A stretch of 64,000 nucleotides of DNA from Gyromitra esculenta (GCA_038503075.1 JBCAML010000013.1:1054001-1118000); one strand, 5' to 3'. Numbered from the stretch's first letter, positions 1-10,973 are shown. Notes: a model not told the origin generated them from the sequence alone. Made by a program: numbers and translations.

Positions 1-1259
1 TGCCTTCCATCCTGAAACAGACGGACAGACGGAGAGACTAAACGCGGTTATGGAACAGTACCTACGATCCTATGTGTCCTATCAACAAGAGGACTGGAGT
101 AGTTGGTTACCTATGGCCGAGTTCTCAGCAAACAACCAGGAATCTGCTAGCACTAAAGTTTCCCCTTTCTTCGCTAACTATGGGTACTCTCACGGTTCAG
201 TCCCTCGATAAGCCCTTCAGTATCCCTGAAGGTGAGCAGTGCTACTTAAGCGAGGTACTAACACGTTCGAGAATTGCAGTGTTTTCTACAAGTTCTACGA
301 GGGGTCTATCTCAAGGCGAGATAAGTGCAACGAAGTGGTCAGCGACAGCGAGGGTTCTGAGGTAGAACCGAGATAGTGTTTTAACAATGACAAGAGAAGG
401 TAAACGAGAACGTTGCTTAAGGAAAGAAGAAGAGAAGAGACAAAAACGACCGAAATCCCTCGCTTAAATACCCCGCTTTCCCGTAACACAATCAACAACC
501 CGACAACAACCGAAATACAACCGAACTACAATGAGATTATAATAAAAGATCCAAAATCCATAACAACCGTCGTACCAAATCCTAACCCTATTCCTAATCC
601 GTGAAAGGTACCATCCTCGCTTTGATACTACTCTCCTCCCAACCCAAGCAATCTCTCAGAGCCTAGATGCTGCCTCGTTTAGTCAAACCATGCAAGAGCT
701 CTATAATCACCTACGGACGCAGATGAGAACAGCCCAGGACGTCCAGGAAACGGCCACGAATAAACACCGTACACCTGCTCCAGCCTACCAAGTCAATGAT
801 CAAGTCTTCGTTTCAATGAAGAACATTAGAACTACCCGTAACGCTAGGAAATTGGATTGGAAATGGATGGGACCTTACCCGATCAAGAAGATAGTTTCCC
901 CTTTTGCCTATGAAGTTGATCTTCCGTCCTCGGTTAAGTACCACCCGGTCTTCCATGTGTCTCTATTGAAACCGGCAGCCTATGACGCTCTCCCAGGACA
1001 AATTATTCCGCCACCGGCACCTGTTATTGTCAATGACCAAGAAGAGTATTATATCGAGAAAATCTTGGATCAACGTACATATCGCAAAAAACAACAATAC
1101 CTTGTTGAATGGACCGGATATGCCCATCCTACCTGGGAACCCGCTGAAGACCTTGCAGATACTTCGGCACTGAAAAAATTTCTAGCTATCCCGACGTCGG
1201 TTATTCCTAGTGTTCGCAGGAGCTCACGCTTGAAGGGGGGAGCTACTTTCATAGATTGA
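1..1259 (+). pseudogene. Gypsy pol fragment: integrase C-terminus and chromodomain (G1)
   Basis: Integrases of this class insert the cDNA, and the chromodomain usually directs insertion to modified chromatin. The fragment starts at the [12 protein letters not shown] motif of the integrase core, which contains the catalytic glutamate region. It is broken at 187 by an LTR and resumes at 612 in the same frame. The GPY/F-type module (WKWMGPYPIKKIVSPFAYEV) is followed by HVSLLKP. A chromodomain starts at EEYYIEKIL and includes YLVEWTGY and TWEPAEDL. No stop codon lies between 612 and the terminal TGA at 1257-1259, so apart from the insertion and the missing 5' part this end is well kept. The frame runs past the LTR start and ends inside it. 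Confidence 0.9.
188..606 (-). repeat. Solo LTR-A inserted in G1 integrase
   Basis: A 419-bp LTR in reverse orientation, reading TCTCACGG to CCGTGAAA on the plus strand. It is flanked by the 5-bp duplication GGTAC (183-187 and 607-611). Removing the LTR and one GGTAC restores the integrase reading frame seen in G2 and G4. It carries the family's TATA-like box, R-region AACGTTCTCG and three hairpins. Confidence 0.93.
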
Positions 1260-1675
1260 TTTAAGGTAATGAATCGTGGTTCGGTTGCTGGTTGTATCGT
1301 TGTTTGGATGATTGTACAATTCCTTTGTTGTTCGGTTGTGCTTCGGTTATTGTTCGATTATGGTTCGGTTGTTGTTTGTGCGACGGGAAAGCGGGGTATA
1401 TAAGCGGAGAAGATTTGTCGTTTGTGTCTTCTTCTCTTTCTTTCCTTAAGCAACGTTCTCGTTTACCTTCTCTTGTAACTATCAATACTATCTCGGTTCT
1501 ACCGCAGAACTCTCGCTGTCGCTGTCCACTTCGCTGCACTTATCTCGCCTTGAGATAGACCCCTCGTAGAACTTGTAGAAACATTGCACTCTTTGAACGC
1601 GTTGTACCCTTGATTAAGTAGCACTGCTCACCTTCAGGGATACTGAAGGGCTTAACTTGAGGCTCAACCGTGAGA
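1247..1675 (+). repeat. 3' LTR of G1 (LTR-A)
   Basis: The LTR starts directly after the purine-rich tract and CTAC, as TTTCATAG. This is the family start TTTCACGG with CG changed to TA. It ends at CCGTGAGA. A GGGGTATATAAG promoter box lies about 150 bp inside, followed by a CT-rich stretch and the AAGCAACGTTCTCG R start. This placement identifies all the other 400-bp repeats in the window as LTRs of the same Gypsy family. Confidence 0.9.
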
Positions 1676-1899
1676 AACGTTCTCGTTTACCTTCTACTGT
1701 GTTTATTCAATACAATCTCGGTTCTACCTCAGAACCCTTGCCGTCGCTGTTTACCTCGCTGCACTTATCTCGCCTTGAGATAGACCCCCATAGAACTTGT
1801 AGAAACATGGCACTCTTTGAACGTGTTGATATCTTGCTTAAGTAGCACTGTTCACCTTCAGGAATACTGAAGGGCTTATCAAGAGACCTAACCATGAGA
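1676..1899 (+). repeat. 5' R-U5 remnant of G2 LTR
   Basis: The sequence begins AACGTTCTCG and ends CCATGAGA. It lacks the whole U3 with its TATA box. It abuts the end of the G1 3' LTR at 1675 without spacer. The three stem-loops of the family are present, with stems GGTTCT/AGAACC, TATCTC/GAGATA and CCTTCAG/CTGAAGG. Confidence 0.85.
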
Positions 1900-1928
1900 T
1901 TACGTTGCTTCCTCCTCTACACCTTCTA
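1900..1928 (+). promoter_or_regulatory. Putative self-primer binding site and leader start of G2
   Basis: Just after the LTR end comes TTACGTTGCTTCC. ACGTTGCTT (1902-1910) is the exact reverse complement of AAGCAACGT, which lies at the start of R in the LTR (for example 7690-7698). It does not begin with TGG, as a tRNA-primed site would. This fits the self-priming known from Tf1/sushi-type elements, where the 5' end of the RNA primes minus-strand synthesis. The mechanism here is inferred. Confidence 0.6.
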
Positions 1929-2335
1929 TCTCACGGTTCAGTTTCTCGTTAAGCCCTTCAGTATCCCTGAAGGTGAGCAGTGCTACTTAAGCGAAATACT
2001 AACACGTTTGAGAAGTGCAGTGTTTCTACAAGTGCTACGGTGGATATACTTCAAGGCGAAGTATTGGCGATTTTCACAGCGACAGCGAAGGTTCTGAGGT
2101 AGAACAGAGATAGTATTAAAATAATACAGGTAGAAGTAAACGAGAATGTTGCTTAAAGAAAGAAGAAGAAGAGAACAAAGAACGAACAAGATCCATCGTT
2201 TAAATACCCCGCTTTTCCCAACATATCCAATAACCGATAACAACCGAAATACAATAGCATTATAAAGAAACCCGAAATCCAAAATAACCATCAAACCGAA
2301 ACCTAACCCTATACCTTAATACTTAATCCGTGAAA
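1929..2335 (-). repeat. Solo LTR-A in G2 leader
   Basis: A 407-bp reverse LTR flanked by TTCTA duplications (1924-1928 and 2336-2340). The uninterrupted G4 leader at 16275-16295 shows the empty site. In this copy the second hairpin reads TACTTC/GAAGTA instead of TATCTC/GAGATA, a paired change. Confidence 0.93.
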
Positions 2336-2507
2336 TTCTACTTCAAATACCCTTTATGGAATTTGTTACTTGGGTTCACCAATCCATCCTACAAATTTTT
2401 CCCTGCCTGACGCTGTGAAGACCCCAGATCACCATCGAAGTCATCCTGGAATGGCTCGACCCTCAATACTTACGCACCAACTCTCTCCTGTGCGATAAAT
2501 TGAGATC

Positions 2508-3836
2508 ATGAGCTCACCCGCCCCTGCTGGCCCTTCTACTGAAGGAGCTGTAGTCGCTGCACAAAGATTTCCCACAAAGGAAGCCTTCCCCCAGGCTATA
2601 AGGGAAGACCCTGTTGAGCTATACAATCAGCTCCGGGAACTCAACCAGGCGCTAGAAGATCAGATAGACATCCTCCAGGAGATCAAGAAGGATGCTGAAG
2701 TTAAACTCAGCACAGAGCAAATACAGGTGGAAAACGCCCTCCGCCATGCCACCACACAGGACCAACGAGTCAATGAAGCCTCGACCCTCATCGCCAGACT
2801 TTGCCAGGAGTGAAACAACACTCGCAACGCCGTTCAAACACCCTCAGCTCCACCTAACCTTGCTCCGTCACCACCACCAGACCCATTAACCACTACCTAT
2901 CGCTCCGAACAGATGCCGGACCCAGAGAAATTTGACGGGTCCAGAGTTAAACTCCCCGGCTTTATCCTACAACTCCGGTCCAAGCTTACCGTCAACTGTG
3001 ATCGATTTGCTGACGAGACCACCATGATCTTATACACTATAAACCAGCTCTAAAGAGCTGCCCTTGAATAAGGACACCACACCGTCCTCCCCTCCGGCCT
3101 CACCACATGGACCAGTGCAGAGCAACTTATTGCCGCTCTGGAAACCGCCTTCGGAGACCCAGACCCCACCGGTACTGCACGATGAGAGTTGCACCAACTC
3201 CGCCAAGGAAAGCGAGACTTCTCTGTCTACTTGGCCGATTTCCAAAGGATCATGGGACAACTTAACATCAATGAGAACTCAAAGATGGACGCTCTGGAAC
3301 ATGGTATGTCAGAAGAGCTTAAGGAAGCTATGGTTTTCGCTACCGCCGTCCCCATCACCCTCCAGGAAATGATTACCACCCTTACCCGACTGGACTACCG
3401 AATCCGAGCCTGCAAAGCAGAGAAATGAGGAAACACTCGCGATAGTATGGGTCAATTCAGTACCCCCGCTGCCTTCACTCCCGCCTCCTATTTTACCCCT
3501 GGAGGCCTTGCCCCCATGGACCTCTCTTTCGGCCGCACCAACAATACCTCTCGTCCCCCTCGGGATCAATGATACACAATGGTTAATGGAAGAAAGAAGC
3601 TTTCGGAGGAAGAAAAGCAGTGGCGCCGTTCCACTGGAAAATGCATGTTTTGCGCTGCCCCAGATCACTCATACGCCAACTGCTCCTTCACTCCCAAAAA
3701 ACCTACAATGAGAGGAGCCCTCATTGCACCACCCGCCAATCGCACACCAGCTGCCTCCTCCCTACCACCACCACCTCTTCCACCTCAGTTTTTTGCTCTC
3801 GAATTAGCAGACTCAAACAACGAGTCTTTAAACTAG
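2508..3836 (+). pseudogene. Gypsy gag (G2), broken
   Basis: Gag forms the cytoplasmic virus-like particle that packages the element RNA. The ATG at 2508 begins MSSPAPAGPS and matches the G4 start. A predicted coiled-coil stretch around ELYNQLRELNQALEDQIDIL is followed by the capsid region (PDPEKFDGSR...FILQLRSKL). Near the C-terminus is a CCHC zinc knuckle of pattern C-x2-C-x4-H-x4-C (CMFCAAPDHSYANC). The frame is broken by stops after CQE (about 2812), around 3052 and 3067, and by a later frame change. It ends TTTAAAC-TAG at 3827-3836. The pol frame lies at -1 from here. Not functional as it stands. Confidence 0.88.
3827..3836 (+). promoter_or_regulatory. Probable -1 frameshift site TTTAAAC-TAG at gag/pol (G2)
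   Basis: The gag frame reads T TTA AAC TAG. This is the X XXY YYZ slippery heptamer, immediately followed by the gag stop. The following pol frame (protease onward) is in -1 relative to gag. The same ten bases are kept in G3 (13297-13306, reverse) and G4 (18203-18212) despite strong decay around them. Confidence 0.7.
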
Positions 3837-6800
3837 TACAACCAAGGCCAATCCGTGACCCTGCCTTAGTCCCCAATTCTTTTCCTTTGTCAGCATTTTC
3901 GATTTCTGGGTTTTAAGTTTCTGGTATAAGCGTAGAGGATCAATTAGATGGGAAACACTTTGTAGTTTCGTGCAATATTTCCCATAGTAATAAAATGATA
4001 AAAACACACGCTTTGCTAGATATGGGAGCCTCCGGATTTGCATTCATCGATAAGGAATTTGCGAGTCACCACTCTCTCCCCCTCACTCTTTTAAAAACAC
4101 CCCGACAACTTGAAGTTATTGATGGTTGTCCTGTAGCTTCAGGAGATATTATCCACATCACCAACCTCAACTTGTCTATTCAAAATCACTGAGAACAAGT
4201 CCCCTGTTTTGTGACCCAACTTGGTCACTACCCCTTAGTTTTAGGAATACCCAGGATGAATCATCACGATGTTCACCTTCATCTTGCCAATAAACGCATC
4301 GAGTTTAGTTCTAAACTCTGCACTACCCATTGCGCTCCACATTCACCTGTTGTCACCACTCCTTCAATCCCTGCTCCCCCTTGGCTAAATCTATCCTTCA
4401 TTGGAGCTGCTAGCGTCAGGACCCTTACCAAGAAACGAACGTCCCAAGTCTATGCCATGTCACTATATGAGATCAACAAAATCATAGACGACAAAACAAC
4501 TAAAGAGGAATGAAAGTCTAGGATTCCAAAAGAATATCATGACTTCCTCGATATGTTTGATAAAAGCAAGGCTCAAGGATTACCCCCACGATAATCCTAT
4601 GATCATCGAATACTGCTCCAAGAAGGAAAAGATGCCCCTTTCGGACCCCTTTACGGAATGTCGCGAGAAGAGCTGATCGTCTTGAAGAAGTATATTGAAG
4701 ACAATTTTGAGAAAGGATTTATTCATGCTAGTTCCTCTCCTGCCGGATCCCCCATTCTCTTTGTTAAAAAAGCTGACGGATCCTTACGACTTTGTGTGGA
4801 CTACCAAGGCCTTAATGCCATTACCGTCAAAGATCACTATACTTCCCCTCTCATCCGGGTAACCCTCGATCGACTTGCAAAAGCCCAATAGTATACCAAG
4901 TTAGACCTCCGTGACGGTTGTCATCAGGTACACATTGCCGAGGGGGATGAATGGAAAACAGCCTTTCACACTCGCTACGGCCTGTATGAATACCAGGTCA
5001 TGCCCTTCAGTCTAACCAACACCCCTGGAACATTCCAACGTTTTGTGAACAATTGCCTCACTGAATACCTCGACATCTTTTGTACTGCCTACCTAGATGA
5101 TATCCTAATTTATAGTGACACCTTTGCAGAACATCAAGTCCATGTTCGGAAGGTTCTTCAAACGCTAAAAAATAATGATATACTGTTAAAACCAGAGAAG
5201 TGCAAATTCGAGGTACAGACTACAAAATACCTAGGCCTGATTCTCACCCCTGATGGCATCAAGATGGACGAAGAAAACTTAAGGCTGTCTGAGAATGGGG
5301 AACACCCAAAAGTGTTAAAGACGTTCAGGCTTTCCTGGGATTCGCCAATTTTTACCGACGGTTCATATTTGGATTTTCCAAACTGGCCTCCCCTGTAACG
5401 GCTCTCACCAAGAAAGGTATCACTTTCGAATGGACAGTAGAAGCAGATATCGCCTTTGAAAACTTCAAGTATGCCTTTACCACCGCCCCATTCCTCATAC
5501 ACTTCGATCCAGACAAAAAGATAATCGTAGAAACAGATGCTTCCGATTTCATATCCGGAAGTGTCCTATCCCAATACGACGATGCAGGAGTTCTACATCC
5601 AGTAGCATTCTTCTCTAAAAAACACTCCCCTGCGGAATGCAACTATGAGATCTATGATAAAGAACTCCTCACCATCATCCGTGTGTTTTAGGAATGGCGC
5701 CCAGAACTCGAAGGATCAAAACACTCCATCTCCGCTATCAGTGATCATAAGAATCTTGAGTACTTTATGAGCACTAAACAATTGAATCGCAGCCAAGCAC
5801 GATGGGCCAAGTACCTTTCTTGCTTTGATTACGTAATTACCTACTGCTCAGGCAATCAAGGAGGGAAGTCGGATGCATTGACCAGAAGATCGGGAGATCT
5901 TCCCAAGGAAGGGGATGAATGATTGAGCTACCAAAGAAAAGTGGTATTAAAAAAGGAAAATGTGGATCCTAAGCTAAGTTTGTTGTCAGCTTCTTTGTCA
6001 AATGAAGCCGCTGAATTGGATGCCCTCTTACAAAAACTTTTCCAAGGACTAATTGCTGATAAATTCCCTGAAAAAATACTCCTAGTGCTGGCAAACAAGG
6101 ACCAACAGTCAAAAGAGATCACCCAAAGCGAGTGTACCAATGAAGACGGAAGGTTATGCTGTTGAGGCCATATTTATATCCTGAACTTCGATCCTCTCAA
6201 GTTAGAAGTCATTAAGAGACACCATGATGCCCCAGCAGCAGGTCACCCAGGACGGGACAAGACATTTGAATTATTGGACAGAAACTTCTACTGGCCCAAA
6301 ATGAGGAAATCGGTCGCACGCTATGTACGGAACTGCCATATCTGCCAGAAGGCTAAACTGGTTACCCAACGTACCTTAGGAGTTCTCCGCCCCTTACCTA
6401 TACCTAATCCGCCCTGGCAAGAAATCTCAATGGGCTTTGTCACAGGCCTTCCAGAATCGAACGACTATGATGCGATCATGGTGGTGGTTGATCACCTATC
6501 GAAGATGCGACACCTAATCCCATGCAATACCACTGTCAACTCTCGAGATGTTGCTAATCTTTACCTGGAAAATATCTGGAAACGTCATGGATTACCAACG
6601 CAGGTCACCTCCGACCAAGGCACTCAGTTTACCGCTCATTTCTGGAAGGAACTCTGTCTGCAACTAGGAATTCAAGCCCGGATGTCTACTGCTTTCCATC
6701 CTGAAACTGATGGACAAACGGAACAATTAAATGCTGTCATGGAACAATACCTATGCTCCTATGTGTCTTATCAACAGGAAGACTGGAGCAAATGGTTGCC

Positions 6801-7525
6801 GATGGCCGAGTTCTCTGCAAATAATCAGGAGTCAGCCAGTACCAATGTATCACCCTTCTTTGCGAATTACGGTGATCATCCTCGTTTTGATACTACCCTC
6901 CTCCCCGTTCAAACTACCCCACTGAGCTTAGATGCTGCTTCATTAAGCCAAACCATGCAGAAACTATATAACTATTTACGAACGCAGATAAGGACAGCTC
7001 AGGACATACAGGAAACGGCTACCAATAAACACCGTATACCAGCTCCCGCTTACCAAGTCAATAATCAAGTCTTCGTTTCGATGAAGAATATCAGAACTAC
7101 GTGAAACGCTAGAAAGCTAGACTGGAAGTGGATGGGCCCTTATATGGTCAAGAAAACCGTCTCTCCCTTTGCCTACGAAATAGACCTCCCATGCTTGGTG
7201 AAATACCATCCTGTCTTTCACGTTTCCTTGCTGAAACCCGCCTCCAGCGCTGCGCTCCCAGGACAAGTTATACCTCCACCTTCCCAAGTTATAGTTGATG
7301 ATTAAGAAGAGTACTTCATTGAGAAGATCCTTGAACAAAAAACACAATGTGGAAAGCTACAGTATCTTGTCGAATGGACTGGGTATGTGCACCCCACCTG
7401 GGAACCCGCTGAAGATCTTCAAGATACAGCCGCTCTCGATAATTTCCTAAAAAAACCAGCAAATAGTTCCTAGTGTTTGCAGGAGTTTACGCTTGAAGGA
7501 GGGAGCTACTTTCATGGATCAGTTG
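3837..7525 (+). pseudogene. Gypsy pol (G2): protease, RT, RNase H, integrase, chromodomain; broken
   Basis: The domain order is that of Ty3/Gypsy. Aspartic protease: THALLDMGASGFAFID near 4005 (D-T/S-G altered to DMG). Reverse transcriptase: [16 protein letters not shown] near 4770 and [11 protein letters not shown] near 5085. RNase H starts near 5510 (ETDASDF). Integrase: HHCC zinc finger near 6220-6350 (HH...CHICQK), then core motifs including TSDQGTQF and [13 protein letters not shown] module and chromodomain (EYFIEKILEQK...YLVEWTGY) lie near 7310-7430. In-frame stops occur near 4190, 4512, 4593, 4889, 5688, 5921, 6163, 7102, 7303 and elsewhere. Most equal CAA/CAG/CGA or TGG codons of the sister copies changed by C-to-T on one strand. 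Part of the RT/RNase H junction is also frameshifted. Confidence 0.9.
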
Positions 7526-8373
7526 GAATAATGGGTTAGAGTTAAACCTAACAGTTGTGGCGAATGTGGGATTTTTGTTATAATGTCTTTGTGTTTCAGT
7601 TGTTGTCTGGTATTGGTTGTGGTACTGAAAAGTGGGGTATTTAAGTGATGGATTTCGTTCGTCTTTTGTCTTCTACTTCTTCTCTCCTTAAGCAACGTTC
7701 TCGTTTACCTTCTACTGTGTTTATTCAATACAATCTCGGTTCTACCTCAGAACCCTTGCCGTCGCTGTTTACCTCGCTGCACTTATCTCGCCTTGAGATA
7801 GACCCCCATAGAACTTGTAGAAACATGGCACTCTTTGAACGTGTTGATATCTTGCTTAAGTAGCACTGTTCACCTTCAGGAATACTGAAGGGCTTATCGA
7901 GAGACTTTCATGGATAGTTGTTTCGTTCGTTCGTTAGGTACATGGGTACATGGCTGTTTCGTTTCGTTGTTATTCTTTATGTTTCTTCGGGTCTTTGGAT
8001 ATAATGAGTCATACGTTTGTCATCAGAAGGATAGATTGTGGGTATATAAGTGAAGGGTTTTCCCCTCTTTGTACTTTTCCTTTTCTTCTCTTTAAGCAAC
8101 GTCTTCTATTGTCACTCTACTTGTATCCTACAATACAAGCCAGAATTCCTACATAATCCTTCTTCGTCTCCGTGATACCTCTATTTCTATCACACCACTG
8201 AACCAACATAGTTTTGCTGTTGGAGTCATCTTAAACTCCCTTCGATCGTAGAGCCTGTGGAACCATCGCCTAAACTCCTGTCGCTAGTTCCCGTTCAAGT
8301 AGCACTGCTCACCTTTGGGGATACCAAAGGGCTTGACGAGATCTCGCTCCTTGAGAGAGACCCAACCGTGAGA
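7510..8373 (+). repeat. 3' LTR of G2 (LTR-A) split by a nested LTR-A2
   Basis: The LTR starts TTTCATGG after the polypurine tract and CTAC, and carries GGGGTATTTAAG. It is interrupted at 7905 by an LTR-A2 and resumes at 8357 as GAGACCCAACCGTGAGA. Without the insert it is about 408 bp. R-U5 from 7694 to the interruption matches the 5' remnant at 1676. Confidence 0.9.
7906..8356 (+). repeat. Solo LTR of subfamily A2 nested in G2 LTR
   Basis: A 451-bp LTR reading TTTCATGG to CCTTGAGA, flanked by GAGAC (7901-7905 and 8357-8361). It resembles LTR-A at its ends, R start (TTTAAGCAACG) and final hairpin (CCTTTGG/CCAAAGG around GGATA). The middle differs, and the TATA box is GGGTATATAAG near 8040. 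Confidence 0.92.
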
Positions 8374-8380
8374 GTTAGTG

Positions 8381-8791
8381 TCTCATGGTTGAGTTCCTCA
8401 TTAAGCCCTTAGGTATCCCCTAAAGTGAGCAGTGCTACTTAAGCGAGGTATCAACATGTTCAAAGAGTGCGATGTTCCTACAAGTTCTACGAGGGGTCTA
8501 ACTCCAGGCGAGTTAAGTGCAGCGTGATTTGGACAGTGACAGCGAGGGTTCTGAGGTAAAACCGAGATAGTATTTGAACAATACAGAAGAAGGTAAACGA
8601 GAACGTTGCTTAAGGAAAGAAGAAGAGGAAAACAAAGAATGACCAAAATCCATGACTTAAATACCCTGCTTTCCATTCCCTAACCCATTACCGAAGACTA
8701 ACCGAACAACAAAGACATTATTCCCTGAACACCATAGTCCATTGCAACCCGATACCGAACCTTAGCCCATCACTTAACCTCATCCGTGAAA
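8381..8791 (-). repeat. 3' LTR of G3 (LTR-A)
   Basis: The LTR reads TCTCATGG to CCGTGAAA on the plus strand, directly followed by GTAGCTCCCCC (reverse of the polypurine tract). The second hairpin reads TAACTC/GAGTTA, a paired variant of the family stem. Seven bases (8374-8380) separate it from the end of G2. Confidence 0.9.
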
Positions 8792-10973
8792 GTAGCTCCC
8801 CCTCTCAAGTGTGAGCTCCTGCGAACACTAAGAGTGACGGTGGTCATCGTAGTTAGGAACGTATCGAGTGCCGGAATGTCTTGGAGATCTTCTGCTGGTT
8901 CCCAGGTGGGATGAGCATATCCGGTCCATTCGACAAGGTATTGCAACCGTCCATGATGGGTTTTTTGCTCGAGGATCTTTTTGATAAAGTATTCCTCCTG
9001 TTCGTTAACCATAACCGGAGGAGGAGGAGGTATAACTTGTCCGGGGAGAGGATCATTGGCAGCGGGTTTCAATAGAGAAACGTGAAAAACAGGATGGTAC
9101 TTAGCTGAGGAGGGGAGATCAATTTCATACGCGAAAGGTGACACTATTTTTTTGATCGGGTAGGGTCCCATCCAGTTCCAGTCCAATTTTTGGGCATTTC
9201 GTGTGGTTCAGATGTTCTTCATGGAAACGAAGACACCATTATTGACTTGGTAAGCAGGGGCCGGCATACGATGCTTGTTAGTGGCGGTTTCCTGGATATC
9301 CTGGGCTGTCCTTACCGGTGTTCGTTGATAATCATATAGTTCCTGCATGGTTTGGCTAAATGAAGCAGCATCTAAGCTCAGTGGGGTAGTTTGAACGGGG
9401 AGGAGGGTAGTATTGAAACAAGGATGATACCCATAGTTGGCAAAAAAAGGGGAAACTTTAGTACTAGCAGATTCCTGGTTATTTGCTGAGAACTCAGCCA
9501 TGGGTAACCATTTGCTCCAGTCTCCTTATTGATAGGATACACAGGAGCATAGGTATTGTTCCATGACGGCGTTCAATCGTTCCGTTTGTCTGTCAGTTTC
9601 AGGATGGAAGGCAGTAGACATCTGGGCCTGGATTCTGAGTTGCCGGCACAGTTCCTTCCAGAAATGAGCTTTAAACTGAGTGCCTCGATCAGAAGTGGCA
9701 TGTATAGGTAGTCCATGAAGTTTCCAGAGGTTTTGCAGATAGAGATCTGCAACGTCCTGAGAGTTAACAGTGGTATTACATGGGATTAGATGTCGCATCT
9801 TGGATAACTGATCGACGACAACTATGATGGCATCATAACCATTTGATTCTGGGAGGCCTGTATCAAAGTCCATCGAGATCTCTTGCCAGGGGCATTGGGG
9901 AATGGGCAGAGGTCTGAGAATGCCTTGGGCACGTTGGGTAACTGGTTTGGCTTTTTGACAAACATGACAATTACGTACGTAACGCCCTACTGTTTCTCTC
10001 ATTTTGGGCCAATAAAAGTTTCTAGCTAGGAGTTCGAAGGTTTTATCTCTTCCTGGGTGTCCTGTGGCGGGAGTATCATGGTGTATCCTGATGAGTTCCA
10101 GTCTGAGCGAGTCTAGGTTAGGGACATAGATGCATCCTTGATAGCACAATCTTCCGTTTTCCTGGGAACATTCACTGAGTGTGATTTCCTTCAATTGTTG
10201 TTCATTATTCTTCAGTGCTAGAAGTATCTTTTCCGGGAACTTGTCAGCTATATATTCCTCTTCTAAGAGTTTTTTCAGGGGGGTGTCCAACTCAGCGGCT
10301 TCATTTGACAAAGAAGCCAACAAACTTAACTTAGGATCAATGTTCTCTTTCTTCAGCACCACTTGGCTCTGATGTGCCAATCTTTCATCCCTTTCCTTGG
10401 GGAGATCTCCTGATCTCCTAGTCAATGCGTCCGGTTTTCCTCCTTGACTTCCTGGTCGATAAGTGATAACAAAGTCAAACCGAGAGAGGTATTTGGCCCA
10501 TCTCGCTTGACGGCGATTAAGCTGTTTAGTACTCATGAAGTACTCGAGGTTCTTATGATCTCTGATCACATCAATAGGATGTTAGGAGCCTTTTAGCTCC
10601 GGGCGGAATTCTTCAAACACACAGATAATGGCAAGTAGCTCCTTATCGTGGATTTCATAGTTACATTCAGCAGTTGAATGCTTCATAGAGAAGAAGGCTA
10701 TGGGGTGCAGTATTGCGGCATGGTTGTGTTGGGATAGGACCCCTCTGGATACAAAGTCAGAGGCATCGGTTTCCACGATGATTTTTTTATCAGGGTCGAA
10801 GTGAATGAGGATTGGGGCAGTGGTAAAAGCATGCTTTAGATTCTCGAAGGCGATGTAGGCTTCAACGGTCCATTCAAAGATGATCCTTTTTCTTGTGAGG
10901 GCTGTAAGGGGCGAGGCATGTTTAGAGAACCCTAGGATGAACCGACGATAAAAATTAGCAAATCCTAGGAAGG

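Larger units (their letters stand above)
1..1675 (+). mobile_element. Ty3/Gypsy chromovirus copy G1, 3' part with 3' LTR
   Basis: The window opens inside the integrase of a Ty3/Gypsy element and runs through the integrase tail, a chromodomain and a polypurine-type tract (GAAGGGGGGAGCTAC) into a complete 3' LTR at 1247-1675. The internal part is split by a solo LTR at 188-606. The element abuts the start of copy G2 at 1676 with no spacer. Its 5' part lies outside the window. Assignment to chromoviruses rests on the C-terminal chromodomain. Confidence 0.9.
1676..8373 (+). mobile_element. Ty3/Gypsy chromovirus copy G2 (degenerate, with nested LTRs)
   Basis: G2 consists of a 5' LTR remnant (R-U5 only, 1676-1899), a primer-binding site, a leader, gag, pol and a 3' LTR (7510-8373, containing a nested LTR-A2). 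The 5' R-U5 and the corresponding 3' LTR stretch (7694 onward) read the same over about 195 bp. The internal genes nevertheless carry more than ten stop codons. The 5' LTR begins exactly at AACGTTCTCG, next to the presumed RNA start, so U3 is missing. No target duplication was found at the outer ends. Confidence 0.88.

Noticed and set aside
580..600. Telomere-like CCTAACCC repeats in LTR-A
   Set aside because: Only one or two units per copy, located at the U3 start of many dispersed LTRs; not an array.
188..606. The 400-bp repeats as MITEs (short inverted ends, 5-bp duplications)
   Set aside because: The same sequence sits directly after the polypurine tract at the 3' end of G1, G2 and G3 and before the primer site in G4, so they are LTRs.
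1707..1895. Many 60-100 codon frames inside the LTRs on either strand
   Set aside because: They fall within LTR-A/A2 copies, share no conserved start, and change with every copy; they come from the stem-loops and CT-rich runs.
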